Source: Prochlorococcus sp. AG-412-P08 (GTDB lineage Bacteria; Cyanobacteriota; Cyanobacteriia; PCC-6307; Cyanobiaceae). Taken from it: a stretch of DNA of 64,000 bases. This document shows positions 31,079 to 42,162 of this stretch, one piece after another; position 1 is the first letter of the stretch; each line of letters opens with the position of its first letter. A program made the translations under genes and the position numbers. The notes under the pieces were generated by a model. That model had not been told where the DNA came from. It worked only from the letters and a program-made list of their open reading frames with translations, and ran no database searches. The stretch lies in assembly GCA_003214695.1 (NCBI GenBank), contig QCLI01000002.1, positions 68,226 through 132,225 of the forward strand. The letters run 5' to 3'.

Positions 31079-31336
31079 CAATGGATGTTAAGAACCCTTA
31101 GCCTTGTTTACTATAGCGGCTAATATGCCACTTTTTTTAAGCTGGTCGATCATTATCTATAGATTCACAAAGATCTTTTAAGATTGACTTTATCTAACTT
31201 TGACATCAGAAAAATTTGCGGACTACTGCAAGGAAGGTATTTGATTTAGGTAGTTAATAATCTCGTTTCATTCTAAAAATGAGCTTATTGAGCAACCTAG
31301 GACAAAATAGGTATATGAATAGTTATTTTTGAAATT

Positions 31337-31885
31337 ATGTTTGCATTGGTGATTGGATATCTTGCAATTTCTTTAGGATGTTTAATTTTACTGGTTTCCC
31401 TCTTTCTTACTGAGTTAAGTCGACCTAGAGATGCACTTTGGTCAGCAATAATGATGCTTTTAGGCTTAGTGCTGGTAAATAGTTATGAAAGCCTTAATGG
31501 CACACCAATGCTTGCAGTCTTATTTAGCTCTCTAATTATTTCGAGACTTCTTGTAGAGATCTCTCAGTATAGATGGCAGCAACTTGGTGAAGAAGAGAAA
31601 GCCTCCTTGAAGACTTTGAATCGTTGGAAAGATAGTATAAAACAGGTTTTCTTAGCTTCAAAAAAACTCGGCTCTATATTTTTAGAGGTGTTTAAACTGT
31701 TTAAGCCTAAGTCCAAGCCAAGTGAAATCGGGAAAAAGTGGGTTAGGCCAGAAATTCATGATGAAAAAAAATCTTCAGAAGGCAATATCAGATCCTCTGA
31801 TGAGGTTAGCATTGAAGAAAATACTTTAGTCTCCGATCAGATTCCAGCACTAAAATCGGGGAATAAATCTTCCGACATTTCATAA
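31337..31885 (+). CDS. Ycf66-like protein
   Basis: N-terminal MFALVIGYLAISLGCLILLVSLFLTELSRPRDALWSAIMMLLGLVLVNSYESLNGTPMLAVLFSSLIISRLLVEISQYRWQQL. Confidence 0.8.
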   Translation: MFALVIGYLAISLGCLILLVSLFLTELSRPRDALWSAIMMLLGLVLVNSYESLNGTPMLAVLFSSLIISRLLVEISQYRWQQLGEEEKASLKTLNRWKDSIKQVFLASKKLGSIFLEVFKLFKPKSKPSEIGKKWVRPEIHDEKKSSEGNIRSSDEVSIEENTLVSDQIPALKSGNKSSDIS

Positions 31886-31907
31886 TCTTCTTTAATCAAT
31901 CATCATT

Positions 31908-34817
31908 GTGAATAACGAGAAAAAAAAGGATGCTATCAACCATCCTTCCTACAAAGAAACTTTAAACCTTTTAAAGACAAATTTTTCTATGCGGGCAAAT
32001 TCAATTGTTCGTGAACCTGAGCTGCAAAAATTTTGGGAGATGGAAGGTATTGATTTCTCTCTTGGTTTAGAAAATAAAGGAAAAATCTTTACTTTGCATG
32101 ATGGTCCCCCATACGCAAATGGAGCTCTTCATATGGGTCATGCTCTTAATAAGGTTCTGAAAGACATAATAAATAAATATCAGATAATGAAGGGCCGTAA
32201 GGTCAGGTTTGTTCCTGGATGGGATTGTCATGGATTACCGATTGAATTAAAAGTCCTGCAGACCCTCGGTAGAAAAGAGAGAGAGGAATTGACTCCCATA
32301 AAGTTGAGAAAGAAGGCGGCTGCGTATGCTCATAAACAAATAGCAAGTCAGAAAAATGGTTTTCGTAGATGGGGAGTCTGGGCTGATTGGGAAAACCCTT
32401 ACCTCACGCTTCAAAAAGAATATGAAGCTGCTCAGATTAGATTATTTGGTGAAATGGCTCTTAAGGGATATATCTATCGTGGCTTGAAGCCAGTTCATTG
32501 GAGCCCTAGTTCTAGAACAGCTTTAGCAGAAGCAGAGTTGGAATATCCAGAGGGCCATACAAGCCAAAGTATTTATGTGTCATTCTCTGTTGTTCAAATT
32601 CCGAGCCAATTGAATGAATTACTTAGTCAACAAGGCTTGCATTTACCGCTTAATGAAAAGGAATTAAGTGTCAAACTTAAAGTTGCAGTTTGGACAACAA
32701 CTCCTTGGACTTTGCCTGCAAATGCTGCTGTCGCAATTAATGAAAATGTCGAATATGTTTTTGCTAGAGGCCAAGATAATCAATTTATTATTTTAGCGGC
32801 AGATCTGTTAGAAGAAGTAAATGGAGAGATTGGTTCCTCCTATGAAAAAGTAGCAGTTATAAAAGGTCGTCTGCTTGATGGAGCATTATATAAGCATCCT
32901 TTGTTTGACAGAGTTTGTCCTTTTGTTATAGGTGGAAGTTATATTACTACTCAATCAGGTACAGGAATAGTTCATACAGCTCCTGGGCATGGTATTGATG
33001 ATTTTAATACGGGAATTAAATATGACTTACCTGTCATTTGCCCTGTCGATGAGAAGGGTATATTCACTTCTGATGCAGGTCGATTTCAAGGCTTAAATGT
33101 TTTGAAAGATGCTAATAATGTGATAATTAAAGATCTAAGAGAGTCAGGCAATATGTTGAAAGAAAAACCATATATTCATAAATATCCGTATGACTGGAGA
33201 ACGAAGAAAGAAACTATTTTCCGCGCAACTGAACAATGGTTTGCTTCTGTACAAGGTTTCCGAAGTGATGCCTTAGATGCAATTAATGAAGTGGAATGGC
33301 TTCCTTCATCAGGCAAGAAACGTATCAAAAGTATGGTTTCTGATAGAGGAGATTGGTGTATTTCTAGGCAACGTACTTGGGGAGTCCCGATTCCAGTGTT
33401 TTATTCAAAGGAAGGTGATGAAGTGCTTCTTAATGAGACCACGGTTAGTCATATTCAGGATTTGATTAAGAAGAATGGATCTGATGTTTGGTGGGAATTA
33501 GATGAATCTGATCTTTTGCCTAGTTCTTATTCCTCAGAAGCACATAAATGGAAAAAGGGTACAGATACTATGGATGTGTGGTTTGATTCTGGGTCTAGCT
33601 GGGCAGCAGTTACTTCTAGGAATAATGATATGAATTATCCAGCTGATCTTTATCTAGAAGGTTCAGATCAACATCGAGGTTGGTTTCAGTCTTCATTACT
33701 TACTTCAGTCGCAGCATCTGGCCATTCTCCATACCTAAAAGTTCTCACTCATGGATTTGCCTTAGATGAAAATGGGCGAAAGATGAGTAAGTCTTTAGGT
33801 AATATTATTGATCCTTCCGTAATTATTAATGGTGGAAATAATAAGAAACTAGAACCTGCTTTAGGTGCAGATGTTTTGAGATTGTGGGTAAGTTCCGTTG
33901 ATTATTCAGTCGATGTACCAATTGGATCTAATATTTTGCGTCAGTTATCTGATGTGTATAGAAAAGTAAGAAATACTGCCAGGTATTTATTAGGCAACCT
34001 TCATGATTTTGACCCTTCTCAGAACTCTTTTCAAATTCAAGACTTATCTATTTTAGATCGATGGATGCTTAATAGAACCGCTGAAATTATTGATGAGGTC
34101 TCAATTGCATATGAAAATTATGAGTTTTCCAAATTCTTTCAGTTATTGCAAAGTTTTTGTGTAGTTGATTTATCTAACTTCTATCTAGATATAGCTAAAG
34201 ACCGTTTGTATGTAAGTGCCCCTTCTGATAATCGGCGACGTTCATGTCAGTATGTCTTATCTTTGATTGTGGAAAGCCTATCTGGGATTATAGCCCCTGT
34301 GTTATGCCATATGGCAGAAGATATATGGCATAACATTCCTTATAAATTGAAGGAAAAATCAGTGTTCCAAAGAGGTTTTCCAAAGACTTCTGCATTATGG
34401 AAAGATAACTCTCTAAATGACGTAGTTAGCCAATTGCAAGAATTAAGAGCATCAGTTAACAAAGCCTTAGAAGATTGCAGAATGAGACAAGAGCTAGGCT
34501 CCTCTCTTGAGGCATCAGTAAGAATTCAACCGAGTAGTGACTCTTTAAAGGATGCATTGAGTTACATGGAAAAAAATGGCAACCCAGAAGTAGACAGATT
34601 GTTTGATTGGTTAATTGTTTCTAAGGTCCAAATTGGTGGGGAGCCATGGGCAGAGGTCTTATTTAGTGAAGAGGATAGTATGGGGATTATTGAGGTCTCT
34701 AAAGCAAGAGGATTAAAGTGTGACAGATGTTGGCATTATGAAGTTGATATAGGTGATAACTCAACTCACAAATCTTTATGTAGTAGGTGTATTAATACAT
34801 TAGGACGTTTGCTTTAG
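31908..34817 (+). CDS. ileS: Isoleucyl-tRNA synthetase
   Basis: [35 protein letters not shown] (KMSKS), C-terminal CDRCWHYE...LCSRC zinc site. Confidence 0.98.
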   Translation: MNNEKKKDAINHPSYKETLNLLKTNFSMRANSIVREPELQKFWEMEGIDFSLGLENKGKIFTLHDGPPYANGALHMGHALNKVLKDIINKYQIMKGRKVRFVPGWDCHGLPIELKVLQTLGRKEREELTPIKLRKKAAAYAHKQIASQKNGFRRWGVWADWENPYLTLQKEYEAAQIRLFGEMALKGYIYRGLKPVHWSPSSRTALAEAELEYPEGHTSQSIYVSFSVVQIPSQLNELLSQQGLHLPLNEKELSVKLKVAVWTTTPWTLPANAAVAINENVEYVFARGQDNQFIILAADLLEEVNGEIGSSYEKVAVIKGRLLDGALYKHPLFDRVCPFVIGGSYITTQSGTGIVHTAPGHGIDDFNTGIKYDLPVICPVDEKGIFTSDAGRFQGLNVLKDANNVIIKDLRESGNMLKEKPYIHKYPYDWRTKKETIFRATEQWFASVQGFRSDALDAINEVEWLPSSGKKRIKSMVSDRGDWCISRQRTWGVPIPVFYSKEGDEVLLNETTVSHIQDLIKKNGSDVWWELDESDLLPSSYSSEAHKWKKGTDTMDVWFDSGSSWAAVTSRNNDMNYPADLYLEGSDQHRGWFQSSLLTSVAASGHSPYLKVLTHGFALDENGRKMSKSLGNIIDPSVIINGGNNKKLEPALGADVLRLWVSSVDYSVDVPIGSNILRQLSDVYRKVRNTARYLLGNLHDFDPSQNSFQIQDLSILDRWMLNRTAEIIDEVSIAYENYEFSKFFQLLQSFCVVDLSNFYLDIAKDRLYVSAPSDNRRRSCQYVLSLIVESLSGIIAPVLCHMAEDIWHNIPYKLKEKSVFQRGFPKTSALWKDNSLNDVVSQLQELRASVNKALEDCRMRQELGSSLEASVRIQPSSDSLKDALSYMEKNGNPEVDRLFDWLIVSKVQIGGEPWAEVLFSEEDSMGIIEVSKARGLKCDRCWHYEVDIGDNSTHKSLCSRCINTLGRLL

Positions 34818-34880
34818 GCTCTTTATAGTTAAACAAGCAATAGACTTAGTCAGTTTTTATATATAACAACTTATAAAAAA

Positions 34881-35492
34881 TTAAAAGTCTCCAGCAATTC
34901 GCCCTTTTTTTGGAAACCTTATAATTAACCATTGTATTAATCCAACAATATAAATAATTAATCCCAGATAACCAACAAAAGCGGATAATGTCTCTGTCCA
35001 GCTAGCTCCAAAGAGAAAATTAAATGTACTTTTTATTACTTGATTAAGCCCTGATGGTGCTTCTCTCCAGAACGGACATTGAGAGCTTTCTATTTGATTG
35101 AGACAATTTAAGCTTTTGAACGTGAGTGATGCATACAAGCAGCTATAACCACTTAATGCCCATCTCCATGCCTTTAATACAAAAGGTAATGCTTTCCTGG
35201 AAGACAACTCTCTTAGCTCTTCATTAAGGTCTATCCAAAACCACAGGCATGTAGTCATCAAAATTGGCGATAGAAAGGAGGTTAAATAACCTATAGAGCT
35301 ATTCCCTGTTAAAAGAAGCATGCTAATAAGCATTAGACTTGCAACTTTCCAATAGATTGATAAGAGACGAATTATTGAGGGCTCATTTTTTATTGTTGAC
35401 CAAATAAAGAGTACTAATGGAATCCCAAAAGCAAAAGTGGCACCAAGCCTATAGCTGAGCCACACAAGTGAGCGGTATGAAATCTCTGACAC
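34881..35492 (-). CDS. DUF3177-like cyanobacterial membrane protein
   Basis: 203-aa polytopic membrane protein; YRLGATFAFGIPLVLFIWS... PFWREAPSGLNQVIKSTFNFLFGASWTETLSAFVGY. Confidence 0.7.
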   Translation of the reverse strand: MSEISYRSLVWLSYRLGATFAFGIPLVLFIWSTIKNEPSIIRLLSIYWKVASLMLISMLLLTGNSSIGYLTSFLSPILMTTCLWFWIDLNEELRELSSRKALPFVLKAWRWALSGYSCLYASLTFKSLNCLNQIESSQCPFWREAPSGLNQVIKSTFNFLFGASWTETLSAFVGYLGLIIYIVGLIQWLIIRFPKKGRIAGDF

Positions 35493-35576
35493 GTAGAAAG
35501 TTTTAACTTATTTATTATCAACCTATAAGTCCCTTAAGTAGGCTAACGCTAGGAAATTAGTAAAAACTTCTCAATA

Positions 35577-36218
35577 GTGCGACAACACGTTAATCCATTA
35601 AGCCATTTTTTTCAGCTAGAAAAAGATCTTCCTGAGATTCCTGAATTATTTGAAAATATTGATTTGCCTATACATCTTGATATTGGCTGTGGGAGAGGGC
35701 ATTTTCTTCTTGAAATGGCTGCCTCAAATAGTCAATGGAATTTTCTTGGCCTTGAGATTAGAGAATCTTTGGTGGTGGGAGCTGAGAAAGACAGAGTTGA
35801 ATTAGGTTTAAATAATGTAAGTTTTTTATTTTGCAATGCAAATGTAAGTTTAAAGAATTGGTTGCGAAATTTTGCTAACAACAAGGTTAAAAGAGTATCT
35901 ATACAATTTCCTGATCCTTGGTTTAAACAAAGGCATAGGAAACGAAGAGTCCTAACTCCTTCTTTTTTATTTTTATTGGCTGCAAATTTAGACACTGGAT
36001 CGGAATTATTTATTCAGAGCGATGTGCAGAGTATTATGGATGAAATGACTAGTTTGATTGATCTTAGTAAATACTTTAATAGTAAATTTCCTGATAGTAA
36101 ATTATCTACAATTTCAAATCCATTTTCTATACTTACAGAAAGAGAAAAGTATGTAAAAAGCAAAGGCTTAAAGGTTTACCGACAGCTTTATTATAGAAAT
36201 AATAATGATATTAAATAA
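35577..36218 (+). CDS. trmB: tRNA (guanine-N7-)-methyltransferase
   Basis: [44 protein letters not shown] start. Confidence 0.95.
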   Translation: MRQHVNPLSHFFQLEKDLPEIPELFENIDLPIHLDIGCGRGHFLLEMAASNSQWNFLGLEIRESLVVGAEKDRVELGLNNVSFLFCNANVSLKNWLRNFANNKVKRVSIQFPDPWFKQRHRKRRVLTPSFLFLLAANLDTGSELFIQSDVQSIMDEMTSLIDLSKYFNSKFPDSKLSTISNPFSILTEREKYVKSKGLKVYRQLYYRNNNDIK

Positions 36219-36244
36219 TTACAGGCTTAACTTTATTTTAGTAA

Positions 36245-37612
36245 TTAATTGAATTCCTCTGATGCAATTTTTGAAATTGTTGATGACCAAAATTCTACTA
36301 TTGATTCATCACTTGACTCAACCATTACTCTAAGTAATGCTTCAGTTCCACTCTTTCTTATAAATATTCTACCTTCTTCACCCATTTCTAATTCGGCCTT
36401 CTTAACAGATGTTTGAAATCTTCTTGACTGGCTTAAATAGTCTTTGTTAATTTTTGGATTTATAGGAACATTTATTAGCTTTTGAGGGTAAGGCTTGAAA
36501 CTTTGATCCACTAATCCTTCAAGCTTTACTCCTTTTTTCTTGCATATGTTAGAAATCTGTAGAGCAGTCAAAAAACCATCACCAGACAATCCATTTATTC
36601 TTGACAAAATATGACCAGACTGCTCTCCGCCTAAAGCCGCTTGTTTTTCTACCATTACTTTGTGCACATTTTGATCACCAACTGGAGTTCTTTCTAGAAC
36701 TCCACCTTGAGTAATCCATGCTTTTTCAAAGCCTAGATTCGACATAACAGTTGAGACAAGTCTTTGGTCTGGCAGCGCGTTTTTTTCTTTTAGAGCCGAT
36801 CCCCATAAATAAAGAATATTGTCTCCATCAACAACACGTCCTCTTCCGTCTATTGCAATCATCCGATCTGCATCACCATCAAATGCGAACCCCATCTCAG
36901 ATTTTGTTTCTAAGACTGCTCTCTGAATCTCTGCAAGGTGAGTAGAGCCACAGTTGACATTTATTTTGTTTCCATTTGCTTTTGCGTTGAGAGTTGTGAC
37001 CTTAGCTCCCAGAGCCTGGAACAAACTTTCTCCACATGCAGTCGCAGAACCCCAGCATAAATCTAGAACAATAGGCGTGCCTTGGAAATCTTCGCTGTCA
37101 ATCGTTTGAATTAGGCTTTCTTCATATTCTTTGAGAAGGTCATGGCGACAAATGCAATTATTTCTGGTATTGGAAATAATTCGTGATTTCTCTTGCAAAC
37201 CCTTATCAATAATTCTTTTCTTTTTTGAAGAAAGCTTATCTCCATTGAAGTCAAATATTTTTATCCCATTATCTTCTGGTGGATTATGACTTGCAGAGAC
37301 CATGAAGCCTCCAGCGGCATCATATTTCTTGATTAAAAGAGGTACGGCAGGGGTCGGACATAGTCCTAATAACCAAACTTCTCTGCCAGAGGCCATTAAT
37401 CCATTAGCTAATCCATTGACAATTTTTGGACTACTTAAGCGTGAATCTTGTCCTATTAGAATTGGCTTCTTTTTAGGAAGAACTTTGTCAGAGAAAAACC
37501 CGAGTTTGTGAAGAAGTTCAGCTGTAAAAAGTGTTTCAGCTTTTCCACGAATACCGTCTGTACCAAAAAAAACTATATTTTCTTGTGGCTCTGTTTCACT
37601 AACAAGGTCCAT
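36245..37612 (-). CDS. glmM: Phosphoglucosamine mutase
   Basis: FFGTDGIRGKAE, GGFMVSASHNPPEDNGIKIF, AFDGDADRMIAID, RKSGTEALLRVMVE. Confidence 0.96.
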   Translation of the reverse strand: MDLVSETEPQENIVFFGTDGIRGKAETLFTAELLHKLGFFSDKVLPKKKPILIGQDSRLSSPKIVNGLANGLMASGREVWLLGLCPTPAVPLLIKKYDAAGGFMVSASHNPPEDNGIKIFDFNGDKLSSKKKRIIDKGLQEKSRIISNTRNNCICRHDLLKEYEESLIQTIDSEDFQGTPIVLDLCWGSATACGESLFQALGAKVTTLNAKANGNKINVNCGSTHLAEIQRAVLETKSEMGFAFDGDADRMIAIDGRGRVVDGDNILYLWGSALKEKNALPDQRLVSTVMSNLGFEKAWITQGGVLERTPVGDQNVHKVMVEKQAALGGEQSGHILSRINGLSGDGFLTALQISNICKKKGVKLEGLVDQSFKPYPQKLINVPINPKINKDYLSQSRRFQTSVKKAELEMGEEGRIFIRKSGTEALLRVMVESSDESIVEFWSSTISKIASEEFN

Positions 37613-37733
37613 TGACTGGATGTTTTGAAGTTAAAAGGAAGATTTTATTCTATTCAAACATTAGCTTAAATAGAAACAATCTACACGCAGATCATTATAA
37701 AAATGGCAAAGTAGTGGTAACTAAATTAGTTAA

Positions 37734-38297
37734 GTGGAAACTTCTAAGTTTGTTGAATTGAGTAAAGCTCAAAAAATAATTTTGTTGGCAGCCTCTTTGA
37801 TATTGGCACTGCTTTTATTTTTTGTAAGAAATGGGTTTAGTTCTGATCAATCGCTTGATCAGCTTGCTCGTAATTCGCTTAGGCCAGAGGTTGCATTAAA
37901 CAATGCTAGACCTACGATCCTTGAATTTTATGCAGATTGGTGCGAAGTATGCCAGGAAATGACACCATCTATGTATCATTTAAAAAGAGATTATCAGGAC
38001 AAAATTAATCTTGTGTTATTAAATGTGGATAATGATGAATGGCTAGATCTTATTGAAAAATATGATGTTAATGGTATACCGCAGTTAAATCTATTTGATG
38101 CTCATGGTAAAATTATAGGCAAGTCAATAGGATTCAAGTCACAAGGTCAAATTGATCAATTAGCATATTCCTTAGTCCACAATAAAGAATTACCTAATCT
38201 TCTTGAAGTCAAAGAAGGTAATTCTAGCAAAGTATCTTTTTCCCCTATCCTTGATAATACTTCTTCTACTAATGTAGGACCTAGAAGTCACTCCTGA
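37734..38297 (+). CDS. Membrane-anchored thioredoxin-like protein (TxlA/HCF164-like)
   Basis: N-terminal TM; PTILEFYADWCEVCQEMTPSM (CEVC active site). Confidence 0.9.
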   Translation: METSKFVELSKAQKIILLAASLILALLLFFVRNGFSSDQSLDQLARNSLRPEVALNNARPTILEFYADWCEVCQEMTPSMYHLKRDYQDKINLVLLNVDNDEWLDLIEKYDVNGIPQLNLFDAHGKIIGKSIGFKSQGQIDQLAYSLVHNKELPNLLEVKEGNSSKVSFSPILDNTSSTNVGPRSHS

Positions 38298-38935
38298 CTT
38301 TTATTCCAATTAAGTGCTAAAGAAACAGTTGGGAACTGTTGTGAAAATATTTCCCTACACTGATTTGCAATAATTAAATGCTCTTTTTGTGTGCCGTGAC
38401 CTGAGCGTAAATTTATATAATGAATCCAAGATCTACATGAACCTGTCATGTAGACCCTTGTTGGAGTTGCAAGTGGAAGAATAAATCTTGCGCACTCTTT
38501 TGCAACTCCCTTTTCAAGCATTTCTTGATAAAGGTTTAATGCTTCTTTAAATTGAACTTCTATTCTTTGCTGAAAATCCTTAGAAACATCAGTTGGTAAA
38601 TTTGATATAGAATTCTGCCTATTTTTCTTATCTTGTCTTCTTAATTCTGGAATAGGTATTTCCCCAAGTTGAGTGCTATCAGCATATCTTTGAGAAAACT
38701 CTTGAAATGTAAATGATCTATGCCTTAGTATTTGAGCTGCTATACCTCTATTTGTTTCTATTTGAAGAGTCATATAAGCTTGTTCAAATACACTCCAGTG
38801 TTCGTTATTTATGCAGTATTGAATTAATTTCTTGAAGTCTTGATTATCTTGATTCTTTGGATTACTTACTCTGGCAATGTATGCCATCATTTTCTCCGCA
38901 TCTGGAGTCACTGTTACCAGATGTACATTATTCAT
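38288..38935 (-). CDS. thyX: FAD-dependent thymidylate synthase ThyX
   Basis: RGIAAQILRHRSFTFQEFSQRY (RHR..S motif), MTGSCRSWIHYINLR. Confidence 0.95.
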   Translation of the reverse strand: MNNVHLVTVTPDAEKMMAYIARVSNPKNQDNQDFKKLIQYCINNEHWSVFEQAYMTLQIETNRGIAAQILRHRSFTFQEFSQRYADSTQLGEIPIPELRRQDKKNRQNSISNLPTDVSKDFQQRIEVQFKEALNLYQEMLEKGVAKECARFILPLATPTRVYMTGSCRSWIHYINLRSGHGTQKEHLIIANQCREIFSQQFPTVSLALNWNKSQE

Positions 38936-38937
38936 GA

Positions 38938-39531
38938 TTAAATTTTTGCGAGAGTAACTTTTTCTGGTTGGTTTTGATATTTCCCTTTCCTATCGCTATA
39001 TGTTGTCTCACAAGGATCTCCTTCAAAAAAGAGTAATTGACAGATGCCTTCATTTGCATATATACGACAATCTGCTCCAGAGCTATTGCTGAATTCAAGA
39101 GTTAAATGTCCTTCCCAACTTGCTTCAGCGGGAGTTGTGTTTACAATAATTCCCAATCTTGCATAGGTACTTTTGCCTAAGCAAACCACTGTAATATTTG
39201 ATGGAACCTTCATCTTTTCTAGTGCTACGCCTAGTCCATATGAATGAGCTGGAAGAATGAAATACTCACCATCTTGGTCTTTTTGGAGTGGAGTCGCTTC
39301 TAAATTCTTAGGGTTAAACTTCTTGGGATTCATAATTGTCCCAGGTACATGTCGGAAGATAAGAAACTCTCTTGCAGAAAGTCTTAGGTCGTATCCATAG
39401 GATGAACAGCCAAAACTTAAAACAGGCTTTTCTTTAGAACTTGGATCTAAATGCCTGACTAGATTTGCTTGGAAAGGCTTAAGCATTCCTGTTTCGGATT
39501 GTTGAATAATCCAGCGATCATTTTTGAGCAT
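38938..39531 (-). CDS. dcd: dCTP deaminase
   Basis: LGKSTYARLGIIVNTTPAEASWEGHLTLEFSN. Confidence 0.95.
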   Translation of the reverse strand: MLKNDRWIIQQSETGMLKPFQANLVRHLDPSSKEKPVLSFGCSSYGYDLRLSAREFLIFRHVPGTIMNPKKFNPKNLEATPLQKDQDGEYFILPAHSYGLGVALEKMKVPSNITVVCLGKSTYARLGIIVNTTPAEASWEGHLTLEFSNSSGADCRIYANEGICQLLFFEGDPCETTYSDRKGKYQNQPEKVTLAKI

Positions 39532-40130
39532 TATTTAGAACACCTCAATTGAGTAATTTGATCAGCTATAGAAAAAACTTTACTGGGTATAGATGGCCCT
39601 GTGAGAATTACATCTATTGAGTCATGTCGATTCTCCAAGGTAGTTGTCAAATCTTCTTCAGTAATAAAGCCAAATTCAATAGCAAGACCTATTTCATCAA
39701 GTACTAGTTTATCTAATTCATTGTTCGCCAATTGCTTTTTACAGATTTCCCAAACTTCTTTTACTGCTTGATCATTTTTTATACATTCTTTTTGAGTAGT
39801 GTTGTTGGTTTGATGTTTGTTGATGCAACCATAGATGCTTGGCCTAACCCATTCTAATTTCCCACAAAGTCTTATTGCATTTTGAGGCCCTTGAGAAACA
39901 CCACCTTTTAGAAATTGGGCAATTAGTACGCGGCTACCTAAACCAGCAGAGCGTAGCGCTTCACTAAGTACCACTGAAAAACTTCCTCGGTAAGGAGAAG
40001 AATGCACTTGAAGTTGACCTTGGGAGGAAATAATTTTTAGCCTTGGTTGACTAGGTGCAGAATTAATAGGGCTTAAACCATATTTATTTCTTGAGCTGGA
40101 TTGAGTTGTTGGACTTGGGCTGGCTGTCAT
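39531..40130 (-). CDS. cobO: Cob(I)alamin adenosyltransferase (CobO/BtuR type)
   Basis: VLIAQFLKGGVSQGPQNAIRLCGKLEW, LVLDEIGLAIEFGFI, VILTGPSIPSKVFSIADQITQLR; stop/start abut dcd. Confidence 0.85.
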   Translation of the reverse strand: MTASPSPTTQSSSRNKYGLSPINSAPSQPRLKIISSQGQLQVHSSPYRGSFSVVLSEALRSAGLGSRVLIAQFLKGGVSQGPQNAIRLCGKLEWVRPSIYGCINKHQTNNTTQKECIKNDQAVKEVWEICKKQLANNELDKLVLDEIGLAIEFGFITEEDLTTTLENRHDSIDVILTGPSIPSKVFSIADQITQLRCSK

Positions 40131-40205
40131 GAAAAGTTGGAAATCACTCTTGTGGACAATCTTGTTTAAACCTAGCGCCAGTATGTAGGTTCACAAGTGT
40201 TTTGA

Positions 40206-40219
40206 CACTATCTATAGTG
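40206..40219. promoter_or_regulatory. Inverted repeat CACTAT-CT-ATAGTG between divergent cobO and ntcA
   Basis: Direct reading of 6-bp palindromic arms in a divergent intergenic region. Confidence 0.35.
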
Positions 40220-40382
40220 CCAATCTTTTCATGAATTCACCTTTTATTAATATGAACTAGCTATTGCGTAACGGTTCTGGTTGAAAAAGTGATGTAATAC
40301 GCTTGATTAAGTTGAAAAACGTCGTTTTTGCTACATGTAATTTTAGCTGTACTCCTTAATCTCCTTTCAATTGGTTTGCAAG

Positions 40383-41117
40383 ATGACAGCTAGCTCAAGC
40401 TCCTTCAGTCGTTCTCCCAACCAATCACTTGGGATGAACTCTCAGAGTCAGTTCAATGAGAAAACACCAATAAAAAAGACTCTCCTAGATGTTATTAGGG
40501 GACTAGATGGAGCTGCGAATGAGACTGTCGACAGGTCTAAAACAATTTTTTTCCCTGGAGACCCAGCTGAAAGAGTTTATTTGATCCGAAGAGGAGCTGT
40601 TCGCTTAACGAGAGTATATGAATCTGGCGAAGAAATAACTGTTGCTTTGTTAAGAGAGAATAGTCTTTTCGGTGTTCTTTCTCTATTGACTGGGCACAGA
40701 TCAGATCGTTTTTATCATGCAGTAGCGTTTACTAAGGTCGATATGACCTCAGCCCCGGCAGGCTCAGTGAGAAATGCCTTAGAAGGTGACAGTGGGGTTG
40801 GCCTTCTTCTTCTTCAAGGCTTATCGAGCAGAATCCTGCAAACGGAGACAATGATTGAGACTTTGACTCATAGGGATATGTCATCAAGATTGGTTAGCTT
40901 TTTACTTGTACTTTGCAGAGATTTTGGTATTCCAAGTGAAAAAGGAATTACTATCGATCTAAGGTTGTCGCATCAAGGAATAGCAGAAGCTATTGGGTCT
41001 ACGCGAGTGACAATAACTAGATTGCTAGGTGACTTGCGGAATTTAGGTTTGCTGCAGATCGATAGAAAGAAAATAACAGTTTTTGATCCAATTGCTCTTG
41101 CAAAACGCTTTAACTAA
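40383..41117 (+). CDS. ntcA: Global nitrogen regulator NtcA (CRP family)
   Basis: CRP-like fold; [79 protein letters not shown] at 40383 preferred over 40371. Confidence 0.97.
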   Translation: MTASSSSFSRSPNQSLGMNSQSQFNEKTPIKKTLLDVIRGLDGAANETVDRSKTIFFPGDPAERVYLIRRGAVRLTRVYESGEEITVALLRENSLFGVLSLLTGHRSDRFYHAVAFTKVDMTSAPAGSVRNALEGDSGVGLLLLQGLSSRILQTETMIETLTHRDMSSRLVSFLLVLCRDFGIPSEKGITIDLRLSHQGIAEAIGSTRVTITRLLGDLRNLGLLQIDRKKITVFDPIALAKRFN

Positions 41118-41173
41118 TAATCTTTTCTTTGAGTAGTAAGTTACTCTAAGTTCCTTAATTAATACTTTCTGAA

Positions 41174-42145
41174 GTGGCAGGTTGGTTGCTTATTATTGTT
41201 TTGCTTCTTCTAGGAGGTACTCTCTCAACACTTGGAGATTTGCTTGGTAGTCGAATAGGCAAGGCTAGACTCAGCGTATTTAAACTAAGACCCCGTAGAA
41301 CTGCTGTTTTAATAACAATATTAACTGGCAGTTTAATAAGTGCTATTTCATTAAGCCTGATGCTTTTGGTTAGCAGAGAGCTGAGAGTTGGTTTGTTTGA
41401 GCTAGATGATATTCAAGCGAAACTAAAAGAGAGCAAACAGGCCTTAGTACCTTTAAAAAAACAAAGGGAAACTCTTGAGTTGAAGATTAAGAAGGCTGAA
41501 AAAGATCTAGTAAAACTTGGAAAAGATTTGTTTGCTTTTCGCCAGGGAGAAGTAGTAATTGCTAGTGGCCAAAGCCTTGGAATTTTCCCAGTTAAGTTGG
41601 ATAATAAATCAAATGCAAAAGAAGAGATAGAAAATTTACTAGCTCAAGCAAATTTCAATGCATTTATTAGAGTCCAACCAGGAAACACTCCTGTTTCTAG
41701 AATAGTTTTAGTCAGAAGAGATCATATTGAGCGTTTGGAGGAACAGATTTCTGATAAGCGTGAATGGGTCATAAATATTCGTTCTGCAAGTAATGTTTTA
41801 TTAGGTGAGGGTTTTTTATATGCTTTCCCTGTAGCACTTCCTGATAAAAATATTGTTCGTAAAGGTGAAGTGATAGCAAGTTTAAATATTAGGAATATTA
41901 AGCTCACTAGAGACTTTCTTAGAAAGCAAATTAAGATTTTACTTGCGTCGACCCTGGCTGAAGTTAAAACGAGGGGGTCTTTCGCTACAGAAATTAAAGT
42001 TGATTCAAACTCTATTCAGAAACTCTTTGATCAATTAGAGTTTAAAAAGGAGAGTATTTTAAAACTAGATGCTATTTCTACAAGTACAAGTGATACTGCA
42101 GACAAAGTTGCTGTAAGGCTAAGAGTAACTAAACAACCTATATAG
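41174..42145 (+). CDS. DUF3084-like cyanobacterial membrane/coiled-coil protein
   Basis: GWLLIIVLLLLGGTLSTLGDLLGSRIGKARLSVFKLRPRRTAVLITILTGSLIS; GTG start. Confidence 0.82.
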   Translation: MAGWLLIIVLLLLGGTLSTLGDLLGSRIGKARLSVFKLRPRRTAVLITILTGSLISAISLSLMLLVSRELRVGLFELDDIQAKLKESKQALVPLKKQRETLELKIKKAEKDLVKLGKDLFAFRQGEVVIASGQSLGIFPVKLDNKSNAKEEIENLLAQANFNAFIRVQPGNTPVSRIVLVRRDHIERLEEQISDKREWVINIRSASNVLLGEGFLYAFPVALPDKNIVRKGEVIASLNIRNIKLTRDFLRKQIKILLASTLAEVKTRGSFATEIKVDSNSIQKLFDQLEFKKESILKLDAISTSTSDTADKVAVRLRVTKQPI

Positions 42146-42162
42146 ATAATAATAATTATTCT

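Noticed and set aside
33277-33465. Out-of-frame ORF inside ileS
   Set aside because: Internal alternative frame with no domain support.
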